The notes under the pieces are model-generated. The model was not told the origin of the DNA. It ran no database searches and was given only the letters and a program-made list of their open reading frames with translations. Below are positions 48,466 to 57,060 of a stretch of 64,000 bases of DNA, piece after piece (position 1 is the stretch's first letter; every line of letters starts with the position of its first letter). The position numbers were made by a program, and so were the translations under genes. Source of the DNA: Lacrimispora saccharolytica (GTDB lineage: Bacteria > Bacillota > Clostridia > Lachnospirales > Lachnospiraceae); the NCBI GenBank assembly GCA_016899975.1, contig JACJJN010000005.1, forward strand, positions 1-64,000. The letters run 5' to 3'.

Positions 48466-49500
48466 CTATCCCAGATATGCCTGCAGAAGTTCCAGCGTAT
48501 TTTTCACACCGTCTCTGTGGCTTCTCTCATACCCATGAGAAGCATAGACACCCGGTCCGATCAGTCCGTGACGCACATCATGACCGGCGGTCAGCGCTGC
48601 CTCTGCGTCGGAACCGTAATACGGATAAACATCCACCGCATAGTTCAGCTTCTTCTCCTGCGCAGCTTTCACCAGCGCGGAAACTACCCCATAATTGTAA
48701 GGTCCACGGCTGTCCTTCGCGCAGATGGAAACCATTCGCTCATCGCATTCCAATCCTTCGCCGACGCATCCCATGTCAACAGAAAGGATCTCGGTCACAC
48801 CTTCCGGAACCGTCGCGGAAGCCCCGTGGCCCACCTCCTCATACACGGTAATATGCTGGTACACGCAGCGTTTCGGAGTAACCTTTTCCTTCTTCAAATA
48901 CCGGGCATATCCCAGCAGGATTCCGACACTCAGCTTGTCGTCCAGGAAACGGCTCTTGATATATCCGGATTCTGTCACCGTTGTGCGAGGGTCAAAGCAT
49001 ACGATATCCCCATTGTGGATTCCCAGCTGATTCAGGTCTTCCACCGAAGAAACCGGCTCGTCCAGCACTGCTTCCACCGTATCCCAGGTTCTCTTTGTCT
49101 CGTTATATTCACCGTTCACATGGATGGACGCATTCACCAGCTGGCAGGTGGCGGAGTACACCTTTCCGGATTTCGTGATGACCCGGCAGTTCTCTGTCTC
49201 CGCGTTGTTGGGGTTCATTCCGCCAAGGGGCGTCATTTTCAGCCTTCCGTTTCCTTTTCTTTCACACACCATCGCTCCCAGCGTGTCCGCATGTGCTTCC
49301 AGCAGAATGGCATTGTCCTCTTCTTTTCCTCCGAGCTTTACCAGCACTCCGCCTTTCACGGTCTGCAACGGCTCATAACCCAGCTTTCTGTATTCTTTCA
49401 TCAGATAATCCGCCACATTCTGTGTATATCCGGACGGACTGTCGATCGCAAGGATCTTCTGTGTCTCCTCGATAATGTAGTCTACATAGCTTTTTTTCAT
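48466..49500 (-). CDS. M42 family metallopeptidase (aminopeptidase)
   Basis: A 344-residue cytoplasmic dinuclear-zinc aminopeptidase. The start at 49500 (MKKSYVDYIIEETQKILAID) follows GGGAGA. Metal and catalytic residues are visible: LLEAHADTLGAMV (His and Asp), RFLDDKLSVGIL (bridging Asp), YEEVGHGAS (catalytic Glu) and SVDMGCVG. HGYERSHRDGVKNT near the C-terminus carries the last metal-binding His. Such enzymes form large complexes that trim peptides. It heads a group of three closely spaced minus-strand genes. Confidence 0.9.
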   Translation of the reverse strand: MKKSYVDYIIEETQKILAIDSPSGYTQNVADYLMKEYRKLGYEPLQTVKGGVLVKLGGKEEDNAILLEAHADTLGAMVCERKGNGRLKMTPLGGMNPNNAETENCRVITKSGKVYSATCQLVNASIHVNGEYNETKRTWDTVEAVLDEPVSSVEDLNQLGIHNGDIVCFDPRTTVTESGYIKSRFLDDKLSVGILLGYARYLKKEKVTPKRCVYQHITVYEEVGHGASATVPEGVTEILSVDMGCVGEGLECDERMVSICAKDSRGPYNYGVVSALVKAAQEKKLNYAVDVYPYYGSDAEAALTAGHDVRHGLIGPGVYASHGYERSHRDGVKNTLELLQAYLG

Positions 49501-49520
49501 CTTCCAGTCTCCCTTTTTCG

Positions 49521-50510
49521 TTACTTTTCCATCGGATAAATGATGCCCCAGGATTTTCTCAGGCTGTCCATCAGTTCCATGATCCGGATCGTCTCTGCAT
49601 GCGGCATCTGCGGACACTCCTTCCAGCCTTTCTCCAGCGCCTCTTTGCACGCCAGAACTTCATACTCATACCCGTTGATCTGCTCCGGCACCGGGATCGT
49701 GCGGATACAGGCACGGCTCAGGTCAAAGATACGGATTTCCTCCGGATTATTGATATTCTGCACTTCAATATAGCCCTTGTCCCCGTTGATCACGCCAAGG
49801 CGGTCCGACTGCACCATCATGGAGCTGTACAGCACAGCCATTCTTCCATCCTCAAAAGTCAGGGTGATGCTGTTCTGCGCATCCACCCCGGTCTCCCATT
49901 TGACGCAGGCAGAGGAAACCTCTTTGATCTTCTCCGGAAATGCCATGCATGCAAAATTAATCGGATAAACGCCCAGATCCAGCAGCGCTCCGCCGCAAAG
50001 ATTCGGGTTCGTCATCCGCTCCACATGGGTGATCGGGTAACCCAGGTTGGCGCTCAATGAAGTGACTTTTCCGATCACTCCGCTGTCGATCAGATCCAGG
50101 ATCATCTGGCGGCTCGGCATATAACGGGGCCAGATCGCTTCGGTGAGAAGCAGGCCTTTCTCTTCCGCAAACGCAGTCAGGTCTCTCGCCTGTTCCGCAT
50201 TCATTGTAAACGCCTTCTCGCAGAGTACGTTTTTTCCATGCTCCAGCGCCAGTTTCGCATGTTCATAGTGCATGGAATGAGGCGTTGCCACATACACCAG
50301 ATCCACTTCCGGGTCGCTGACCAGTTCCTCATAGGAGCCGTATGCCTTCGCGAATCCCTGCTCTTTCGCAAAAGCCTCCGCACGGGACAGCTCCCGCGCG
50401 CCCACCGCATAGGGTTCCACGTCTTCTCCTCTTTCCTGCAGGCCGCGCACCGCCGCCGCCATCGACCGGGCGATATTGCCTGCTCCCAGGATTGCTACTC
50501 TCATTTTCAT
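49521..50510 (-). CDS. Gfo/Idh/MocA family oxidoreductase
   Basis: A 329-residue NAD(P)-dependent dehydrogenase. MKMRVAILGAGNIARSMAAAV is the Rossmann dinucleotide motif. VYVATPHSMHYEHAKLALEHGKNVLCEKAFTMN carries the family EKP motif in the form EKA. GGALLDLGVYPINFACMAF is the conserved central helix with the catalytic-region Asp. The protein resembles dihydrodiol/glucose-fructose-type members. The sugar or inositol substrate cannot be assigned. It is followed by the M42 gene 20 bp away on the same strand. Confidence 0.9.
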   Translation of the reverse strand: MKMRVAILGAGNIARSMAAAVRGLQERGEDVEPYAVGARELSRAEAFAKEQGFAKAYGSYEELVSDPEVDLVYVATPHSMHYEHAKLALEHGKNVLCEKAFTMNAEQARDLTAFAEEKGLLLTEAIWPRYMPSRQMILDLIDSGVIGKVTSLSANLGYPITHVERMTNPNLCGGALLDLGVYPINFACMAFPEKIKEVSSACVKWETGVDAQNSITLTFEDGRMAVLYSSMMVQSDRLGVINGDKGYIEVQNINNPEEIRIFDLSRACIRTIPVPEQINGYEYEVLACKEALEKGWKECPQMPHAETIRIMELMDSLRKSWGIIYPMEK

Positions 50511-50613
50511 TTTTTATCTCCTTTTTCTCCACGGAAATTTTTCACAAAACCTTTGGTGAAATTATACTACAGATCGGCGGCAAATGCCAGTAGATTCATG
50601 GGGTTAGGCGGAC

Positions 50614-50876
50614 GAAATCCGCCAGGGGCAGGTGGTCTGCGTGTATGGCGGGCGGCTGCAACGATGTGGAAAATCTAAGCATTCCAAAGTCCCTCCGGAC
50701 GGGCACCGGAGCGATTCGCCAGGAAAGCTTTATGCTTTCCCAGCTCAGCGCTCCTCAGGCTCAGTGCGGGAAGCACTTCGCCTGACCCGTTCTCCGGGGC
50801 TTCGGAATGCCAAGATTTTCTCACATCGTTGCAGATGCCCGCCATACACGCAGACCACCTGCCCCTGGCGGATTTC
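50614..50876. repeat. Long covarying hairpin element, copy B (263 nt)
   Basis: GAAATCCGCCAGGGGC (50614) pairs with GCCCCTGGCGGATTTC (ending 50876). The stem continues as in copy A (10535-10798). Differences from A are matched across the stem, for example T50646-A50844 where A has C10567-G10765. CGGACGAAA is again just outside the left arm (50609-50617). It lies in the 860-bp gap between the oxidoreductase and beta-glucosidase genes. Confidence 0.85.
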
Positions 50877-50927
50877 TGTTCGTTGGAAGTGGAGGTTTGT
50901 AATGTCCGGTACAGAAAACGTGAATGT

Positions 50928-51125
50928 TCAGGTGGAATGTGGACGGTGAGATGTCGGAGTATTTTTTTGCTGGATGGAGGGGGTTCGTTTTTTTCGGATG
51001 TGTGTGATTGCCAGGGTGACGAGTTGTATGCAGCCGATGATGATTGTCAGCAGCAGGGCGTAGATGATCAGCAGGATCAGGCGTGCTGCGTTGAGTATAC
51101 CGGTTACAAATGTGTGTTCTGTCAT
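50928..51125 (-). CDS. Possible small single-pass membrane protein (65 aa)
   Basis: A 65-residue frame starting MTEHTFVTGILNAARLILLI, nine bases after GGAGG. It has one long hydrophobic segment (LILLIIYALLLTIIIGCIQL) and a basic tail (IRKKRTPSIQQKNT). No family is recognised. The good ribosome binding site and the clean membrane segment argue for a real gene; its position beside a repeat argues for caution. Confidence 0.45.
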   Translation of the reverse strand: MTEHTFVTGILNAARLILLIIYALLLTIIIGCIQLVTLAITHIRKKRTPSIQQKNTPTSHRPHST

Positions 51126-51207
51126 GCTTTTTGTCCTCCATTTCCTCATAATATGGTATTCCCATCTGCCGGAATTGTTCCTTGTGTTTTGCAGATATTG
51201 TTTCTTT

Positions 51208-51270
51208 GCAGTACCGGCACTTTCGTGGATCAGGGGTTCCTTGTCCTCGAAAGTGCCGGCTGCTTTTTTG
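51208..51270 (+). terminator. Strong plus-strand hairpin with T-tract and no gene before it
   Basis: CCGGCACTTTCG (51215-51226) pairs exactly with CGAAAGTGCCGG (51249-51260), followed by CTGCTTTTTT on the plus strand. No convincing plus-strand protein gene precedes it, so it may end an untranslated transcript, or be part of a repeat. Confidence 0.5.
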
Positions 51271-51372
51271 ATGTTATGCTATTATTTTAGGAAATTTGGA
51301 GGTTTTTTTCCATCGACTGAGGTTACATTTGCCGTGGAAAGCTTACATTTTTGTAATGGAATCCCTTCTGGA

Positions 51373-53784
51373 TCAGTCGATTTTCAGGATCATTTCCAGG
51401 ATTCTCCGGGCGCAGATCCGGATTGCTTCTTTTGTGATATAGTCTTTCTCCAGCGCTTCCATCACGCGCTCCGGATAGCCGTTTGCCATCTTGATATCGT
51501 TTCCGGCTTTTGCTTCCCGGTAATGTTCTCCGTGGGTCCACCAGTCGGTGGTCACAATTCCCCGGAAGCCCCATTCTCCGCGGAGGATGTTGGTCAGCAG
51601 GTCTTTGCTCTCGGACGTGTGTACGCCGTTGACCAGATTGTAAGAGGACATGATCGTATACGGATCTGCCTCCTTTACGATAATCTCAAAAGCTTTCAGG
51701 TAGATTTCTCTCGCCGCCCGCTCGGAAACTCTGGAATCGCTGTCTTTTCGGTCTGTCTCCTTGTTGTTGAACGCAAAATGCTTTACGCTGGCTCCGATAT
51801 GCTGGGACTGGATGCCCCGCACAGCCGCGGCGCCGGTCTTTCCTGCTACCAGCGGATCTTCGGAATAATACTCAAAGTTTCTTCCGCACAGTGGGCTTCT
51901 GTGAATATTGACTGCCGGGGTCAGCCAGATTCCGATGTTGTTTTCCTTGACTTCTTTCGCGCCGGCTGCTCCCACTGCCTCTGCCGCTTCCGGATCCCAG
52001 GTGCACGCCACCAGTGTCGCGCAGGGCCATGCGGTGGTCGTCACGCCGCACTGCGGCTGGATCCGAAGGCCTGCCGGGCCGTCTGCCGTCATGACATTGG
52101 GAACTCCGTATTCCGGAAGATTACCCATTCCATAGGTATTCGCCACGCCTGTGTTCGGCTGTCCGCCCAACAGATGAATCATCTCTTCCTCGGAAAGCTG
52201 ATCCAGAAACGCATCCATGTCTGCGCGTCCTTCCGCCACGTCGCTCAGAAGAATCCTGCCTTCCTGCCACGCCCAGCTATGCCGGTCAACACCACGAACC
52301 GCAGGCGCAATCCCTTCCAGAGTGCTGAGATCCTGCCGCTCCAGTCCCGGCTCTTCCTCATACTCTCCGGTCTGCAGCGTCTCATAACTTCCGTCTGCCA
52401 GCATCCGTCTGGTCAGCTTTTTCGGTTCCAGCTGTCTTGAGAGTTGTTCCGTTACGGTATCCTGCTCCACTTCATACTCAAAAAATTCGATTCTTTCCGC
52501 GTCTCTTACAGAATTTCCCACGTAGAAACAGTAAGAACCTTTTTCCAGAACCCATGCGGATTCCGCGACTTTTCCGGTGTCATCGTAGGATGCCATCTGA
52601 GCCACCGGAAAACAGAGTTCGATTTTCTGACTCTCTCCCGCTTTCAGCATTCTTGTCTTTTTATAGGCTGCCAGCACCTTCGCCGGTTTTCCCAGTTTTC
52701 CCTGGGGCGCTCCGTAATAAATCTGGACAACCTCACGTCCTTCCCGGTCGCCGGTGTTGTTTACTTCCACAAGGAAGCGGATCATGCCGTCCATCGCATC
52801 TGCTTCCAGCGTATAAATTCGGAAAGTTGTATAGGACAGTCCGTAGCCAAACGGATAGTTGACTTTCTCCGCCGCACCCGGGATTGTCTCAAAGTAGCGA
52901 TAACCCACATAGATATCATCGGTATATTCTACATAATTTCTGGACTCATGGAAATTCGCGCTGGACGGATAATCTTCCAGAGACGCCGCAAAAGTATCGG
53001 TCAGTTTTCCGGAAGGATTCACATCGCCGCAGAGGATATCCGCCGCAGCCAGTCCGCCTTCCATTCCTCCCTGCCATGCCATCAGGACAGACGAAATCCG
53101 GTCGTCCTCTTTGAACCAGGAGGTATCTACCATTCCTCCCACATTGAGAACAACCGCAACCTTTGCGAAGTTTTCCCGGACGGTCTCGACCATCTTCTTC
53201 TCAGCCTCTGTCAGATAAAAATCTCCGTTTTCAAAAATCGACTGGCTGAGACTCTTCTGGCGCACCTCGTCCTCAAACAGCTGGTAGCCTTCCTCCTGGG
53301 TGGAACAGGTACGATCCCAGCCCTCGCCGGAAAAACGGCTGATGCTGATGATCGCAGTATCAGCAAACGCTTTCGCCTGAGCCAGCAGTTCTTCGGGGAT
53401 TTCCGGCTCCCTGGTCATTCCCGGCAGCGCGCCTTCGGCGTACTGTTTTTCCATTTCTTTCTGATAAAAAGCGGCGAGTTCATGGAACAGCTCCACTTTT
53501 CCTTCCTGCTCTTTGATCTTCATTCCTTCATACAGATTGCGGACATAGGCAACCGTAACGTCACCGCTGCCGCCGCCTCCCTTGACATAATCAATGGTTC
53601 CCTTTCCGAACAGAGCGACTCTGCTTCCCTTCGCCAGGGGGAGCAGTCCTGTCACGTTTTTCAGCAGTACCATTCCTTCTCCTGCTGTCTTTCTGGACAG
53701 TTCGATGTGTTCCGCGCTGCCTGTTACTTTTTTGCTGCCGAGAGGCAGATTCGGCTGATATAAAACTCTCTGCCATTTTCCCAT
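51373..53784 (-). CDS. Glycoside hydrolase family 3 beta-glucosidase, inverted domain order
   Basis: An 803-residue probably cytoplasmic enzyme (no signal peptide) hydrolysing beta-linked glucosides or related sugars. The usual C-terminal GH3 domain comes first (EHIELSRKTAGEGMVLLKNV, residues about 25-290). A fibronectin-III-like domain follows (IRFLVEVNNTGDREGREVVQIY), and the TIM-barrel domain with the nucleophile Asp in GIVTTDWWTHGE near residue 746 is last. This circularly permuted order is known in some GH3 enzymes of gut and rumen Firmicutes. NRKSPLCGR-like substrate residues (HRSPLCGRNFEYYSEDP) are present. It appears to be a single-gene unit. Confidence 0.9.
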   Translation of the reverse strand: MGKWQRVLYQPNLPLGSKKVTGSAEHIELSRKTAGEGMVLLKNVTGLLPLAKGSRVALFGKGTIDYVKGGGGSGDVTVAYVRNLYEGMKIKEQEGKVELFHELAAFYQKEMEKQYAEGALPGMTREPEIPEELLAQAKAFADTAIISISRFSGEGWDRTCSTQEEGYQLFEDEVRQKSLSQSIFENGDFYLTEAEKKMVETVRENFAKVAVVLNVGGMVDTSWFKEDDRISSVLMAWQGGMEGGLAAADILCGDVNPSGKLTDTFAASLEDYPSSANFHESRNYVEYTDDIYVGYRYFETIPGAAEKVNYPFGYGLSYTTFRIYTLEADAMDGMIRFLVEVNNTGDREGREVVQIYYGAPQGKLGKPAKVLAAYKKTRMLKAGESQKIELCFPVAQMASYDDTGKVAESAWVLEKGSYCFYVGNSVRDAERIEFFEYEVEQDTVTEQLSRQLEPKKLTRRMLADGSYETLQTGEYEEEPGLERQDLSTLEGIAPAVRGVDRHSWAWQEGRILLSDVAEGRADMDAFLDQLSEEEMIHLLGGQPNTGVANTYGMGNLPEYGVPNVMTADGPAGLRIQPQCGVTTTAWPCATLVACTWDPEAAEAVGAAGAKEVKENNIGIWLTPAVNIHRSPLCGRNFEYYSEDPLVAGKTGAAAVRGIQSQHIGASVKHFAFNNKETDRKDSDSRVSERAAREIYLKAFEIIVKEADPYTIMSSYNLVNGVHTSESKDLLTNILRGEWGFRGIVTTDWWTHGEHYREAKAGNDIKMANGYPERVMEALEKDYITKEAIRICARRILEMILKID

Positions 53785-53944
53785 AAGTTTTATCCTCCTG
53801 TTATAGTTTTCCCTGCACTTTTCAAATTATTTTCATGCATTTTCCGGGATATATTACGTTACTATCAGCATAACGCAAATGACCGGAAAGAACTATAAGA
53901 CTTTTGCCGAATAATACCACTTTTTTGTCTTTTTGAAGGCGGAC

Positions 53945-54235
53945 GGTGACTGCGCCCGGAGACGGAGACGATCGGCGGAAGACGGACAGCCGGCGGGGCG
54001 GTGGGATGTGGAATGCGTGCTCACTCCGACATCCGGACAGAAACGGGCAGGGTGTTCGCCGGACGCGGAGCGACGATAACGCCATGGTATTTTCTGCCGG
54101 ATGTCCGCTCCGTGTGCCGTCGGACACCCTGCCCGTTTCTGTCCGTCTGTAGTCGCAAGCACTGCATTTCCACATCCCACCGCCCCGCCGGCTGCCCGCC
54201 TTCCGCCTCCGTCTCCGGCTCCGGGCGCAGTCACC
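53945..54235. repeat. Long GC-rich hairpin, second family (291 nt)
   Basis: Three perfectly paired blocks: 53945-53961 with 54219-54235 (17 bp, GGTGACTGCGCCCGGAG), 53987-54012 with 54169-54194 (26 bp) and 54035-54055 with 54124-54144 (21 bp, GGACAGAAACGGGCAGGGTG...). The loop is near 54080-54100. It lies between divergent genes (beta-glucosidase and MBL hydrolase). The sequence is distinct from copies A and B apart from a GGCGGACG edge. The remainder of this 658-bp gap holds only promoter-like AT-rich DNA. Confidence 0.85.
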
Positions 54236-54442
54236 TGGGTTATGAGGGGATGAGGTGTTGTTTGGTTTGTTCTTTACTTTCAACAGCGATGTATCTATAA
54301 TATTCTACGAATAGTTCTGCCACATCTATGAAACAATTTTGATTGGTTTTAGCTGTTTTTAACCGTTTACCTTTTATCTTATTACTTTTTTGACGCATTT
54401 TAAATTGTATTGTATTTTGAATTGAGAAATGGGGGATTGGAA

Positions 54443-55294
54443 ATGAAATTTTTTCAAGTTGAGAAAATAACGGATCATGTGACGAGGATTTCCGGACTGA
54501 TCTCGGAGTATATGTATCTGGTGGAGGGGTCGGAGCGGGCTTTGTTGATTGATTCCGGGTGCGGTGCGGGAGATGTCCGTTCTTTTGTTGAATCGCTTAC
54601 ACCGCTGCCTTTGTCGGTGGTTCTGACGCATGGTCATTATGATCATGCCGGAGGGGCCGGCAGGTTTGAGGAGGTCTGGATCGATCCTGCGGAGCTGATT
54701 CCTACACCGATCCACTATGACCGGTCGCAAACTTTTGAGAAGCTGAAAGGATGGCACCCTTCTCTCCGGTTGGAGGATATGTCACCGGATCCGGTTTTTC
54801 ATCCCGACAGCGAAGCTTCTGTCCTCTGTCATCCTTTGACTGCGGGTATGAGGTTTTCTCTTGGCGGGATTTCTGTGGAAGCAATTCCGTGCCCCGGACA
54901 TACGCCGGGAATTTTTTGTATGCTGATCGTGGAGGATCGGCTGCTTCTGACCGGAGATGCCTGCCATTCGATCAGTTATCTTTTCTTTGACAACGCACTT
55001 TCCATTGAAGAATACCGGGAAAATCTGTGTGTCCTGAAACAGCAGGAGGAACGCTGGGATTCTCTGCTTCTTTCCCATCCGATCGGCGCGGCTCCAAAGA
55101 GTATGCTGGATGAAGTAATCCGGCTGTGCGACGAGATCCTGACGGGGACAACGGATGAGGTTCCCTATGATTATCAGGGAAAACCTGCCTTTATCGCAAA
55201 AGCAGTGGACGAAAATATGCTGCGCAGAGATGGGGTATATGGAAATATCATCTTCCGCAAAGACAAGCTGCAGCGAAATCAGAGACCGGAATGA
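54443..55294 (+). CDS. MBL-fold metallo-hydrolase
   Basis: A 283-residue metallo-beta-lactamase-fold enzyme. The start at 54443 (MKFFQVEKITDHVTRISG) follows GGGGGA. Metal-binding motifs are VVLTHGHYDHAGGA near residue 62, PCPGHTPGIF near residue 150 and LLTGDACHS near residue 170, as in glyoxalase II-like hydrolases. The substrate is not determined. It is a single plus-strand gene between the long hairpin and a half copy of the 73-bp repeat, which begins two bases after its stop. Confidence 0.88.
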   Translation: MKFFQVEKITDHVTRISGLISEYMYLVEGSERALLIDSGCGAGDVRSFVESLTPLPLSVVLTHGHYDHAGGAGRFEEVWIDPAELIPTPIHYDRSQTFEKLKGWHPSLRLEDMSPDPVFHPDSEASVLCHPLTAGMRFSLGGISVEAIPCPGHTPGIFCMLIVEDRLLLTGDACHSISYLFFDNALSIEEYRENLCVLKQQEERWDSLLLSHPIGAAPKSMLDEVIRLCDEILTGTTDEVPYDYQGKPAFIAKAVDENMLRRDGVYGNIIFRKDKLQRNQRPE

Positions 55295-55295
55295 A

Positions 55296-55311
55296 TTTTC
55301 AAACACGCTCT
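55296..55311. repeat. Terminal half of the 73-bp repeat
   Basis: TTTTCAAACACGCTCT is identical to the right inverted repeat of the element at 11120-11192. It starts two bases after the MBL hydrolase stop codon. Confidence 0.65.
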
Positions 55312-55326
55312 AAAAAGCGTATAAAA

Positions 55327-55363
55327 ATAACCGTCGACCTTATCCTGACAGGTCAACGGTTAT
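55327..55363 (-). terminator. Terminator of the phoPR transcript
   Basis: On the minus strand, ATAACCGTTGACCT pairs with AGGTCGACGGTTAT (one mismatch on the plus strand, G-U on the minus) and runs into TTTTTAT. It lies 11 bp after the phoR stop. Confidence 0.8.
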
Positions 55364-55373
55364 TAAAATTTTA

Positions 55374-57056
55374 TTATACTCTGCTCTGCATCGAATTTTC
55401 CCCAAAGATCACACTGATGCTTGTGCCGACCTCCGGTGTGCTGTCCACTTCGATCTTGGCGTCGTGCAGGATCGCTCCGTGTTTCACGATGGACAGTCCA
55501 AGTCCTGTGCCTCCGGTAGCGCGGGAATGGCTCTTGTCTACGCGATAGAAGCGTTCAAAGATCCGCTCCTGTTCTTCTTTCGGGATTCCAATACCCGTAT
55601 CTTCCACACGGATGACCGGATGTCTCTCTTTGTTGTATCCCACCGAAATTTTCACTTTGCCGTCGGCTTTGTTATACTTGATCGCATTGTCGCAGAGGTT
55701 GTAAACCATTTCATAAAGAATCTGCCGCGCGCCGTGTACAACCGCCATCTGACCTTCCACATTCAGTTGGACATTCCGCTCTTTTGCCCGCAGCATCAGC
55801 TGGCCTTCCACGTCCTTGCAGAGCTGATACAGCTCCACATCTTCCATCATAATGGATTTGTCGCTCTCGTCCAGCCGGGACAGTTTGATGATGTCTTCCA
55901 CCAGAGAACTCAGGCGGCTCGCCTCGCTGTGGATCCGTCCGGCAAACTTCGGAATATCTTCCGGCTTTACCATATTGTTCTCAATGATCTCCGCATAGCC
56001 GGAAATGGACATCAGCGGTGTTTTCAGCTCGTGGGAAACATTTGCGGAAAATTCCTTGCGCATGTTTTCCGCTTTCTGTTTCTCCGTGACATCCAGTACC
56101 AGGATCACTGCACCGGATATCCGGTTGTTCACCCGCACCGGATTCGCCAGCAGCTGGTACGTACGTCCCTGTACCTCCAGCAGACGTTCGTTGGACTTGC
56201 CGGTCAGCGCCTCATCCAGCGCTTCCTTCAGCTCCTGGTTGCGGCTGACTGTGATGATATTGTGGTTGACACATTCCTTTGCCGTCACATCAAACAGTTC
56301 CTGGGCAGAACGGTTGATGGACAGGACATCCGACTGATTAGTGACGATCAGACCGTCCTTCATGTACTCGGTGATCGTCATGTATTCTTCCTGATTCTGC
56401 TTCATCTGGTTGACCTGCTCGCGGATCTTATTCTGCTGTTGGTCGATCCTCTTCAGCAGCGGCTCCAGTTCATCGTACGCCACATTGTCCATGGGATGTT
56501 CCAGATCCAGATGGTTGATCGGTTCTACCAACTGACGGGTCATGCGGTTTGCAAACAGCATCGTAACCAGCAGGATCGCAAGAATCAGCAGGATCACTCC
56601 GGCAATTCCGGAAGTGATAAACGCAAACACGCTTTCCGTTGTGCTGGCAAGCCGCAGAACATTGCCATCGTCCAGACGAATCGCATAGTAGAACGTCTGC
56701 GTCTGCAGCGTATTGGAGTAACGGGAAATCTGCGCGCTGCCATTTCGCACCGCCGTTTCAAACTCCGGACGGCTGCTGTGGTTTTCCATAGACGATTCCT
56801 CTTCTACAGAATCGTAAAGAATGCTTCCATCGGAAGCGATCAGGGTGACTCGGCTTTCCGTCCGTGTTCCAGCCTTCTCCACATATTCTTCTCCATATGT
56901 GTTCACTGCATACGCCATCACCTGGCACTCGTCCTTGACTGCTTCCTGCATCTGTTCGCTCAGATTATTGTACATGAACCAGCTCATGGAGAGAAACGTC
57001 AGAATGATTGCAGTAACAACGAGAATTACCTGATGTTTGAATATTCTTCGCTTCAC
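55374..57056 (-). CDS. phoR: PhoR-type sensor histidine kinase
   Basis: A 560-residue membrane kinase. TM1 (VILVVTAIILTFLSMSWFMYN) and TM2 (GIAGVILLILAILLVTMLFA) flank an extracytoplasmic sensor of about 130 residues. Then come a HAMP-like region, a PAS domain (YMKDGLIVTNQSDVLSINRS), HisKA with the phosphorylated His in FSANVSHELKTPLMSISGY (near residue 341), and a HATPase with NLCDNAIKYNK, DTGIGIPKEE and GGTGLGLSIVKHG. The partner response regulator is immediately upstream (four-base gap) and phoU/pst follow on the same strand, so phosphate sensing is the inferred role. Confidence 0.9.
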   Translation of the reverse strand: MKRRIFKHQVILVVTAIILTFLSMSWFMYNNLSEQMQEAVKDECQVMAYAVNTYGEEYVEKAGTRTESRVTLIASDGSILYDSVEEESSMENHSSRPEFETAVRNGSAQISRYSNTLQTQTFYYAIRLDDGNVLRLASTTESVFAFITSGIAGVILLILAILLVTMLFANRMTRQLVEPINHLDLEHPMDNVAYDELEPLLKRIDQQQNKIREQVNQMKQNQEEYMTITEYMKDGLIVTNQSDVLSINRSAQELFDVTAKECVNHNIITVSRNQELKEALDEALTGKSNERLLEVQGRTYQLLANPVRVNNRISGAVILVLDVTEKQKAENMRKEFSANVSHELKTPLMSISGYAEIIENNMVKPEDIPKFAGRIHSEASRLSSLVEDIIKLSRLDESDKSIMMEDVELYQLCKDVEGQLMLRAKERNVQLNVEGQMAVVHGARQILYEMVYNLCDNAIKYNKADGKVKISVGYNKERHPVIRVEDTGIGIPKEEQERIFERFYRVDKSHSRATGGTGLGLSIVKHGAILHDAKIEVDSTPEVGTSISVIFGENSMQSRV

Positions 57057-57060
57057 CGGC

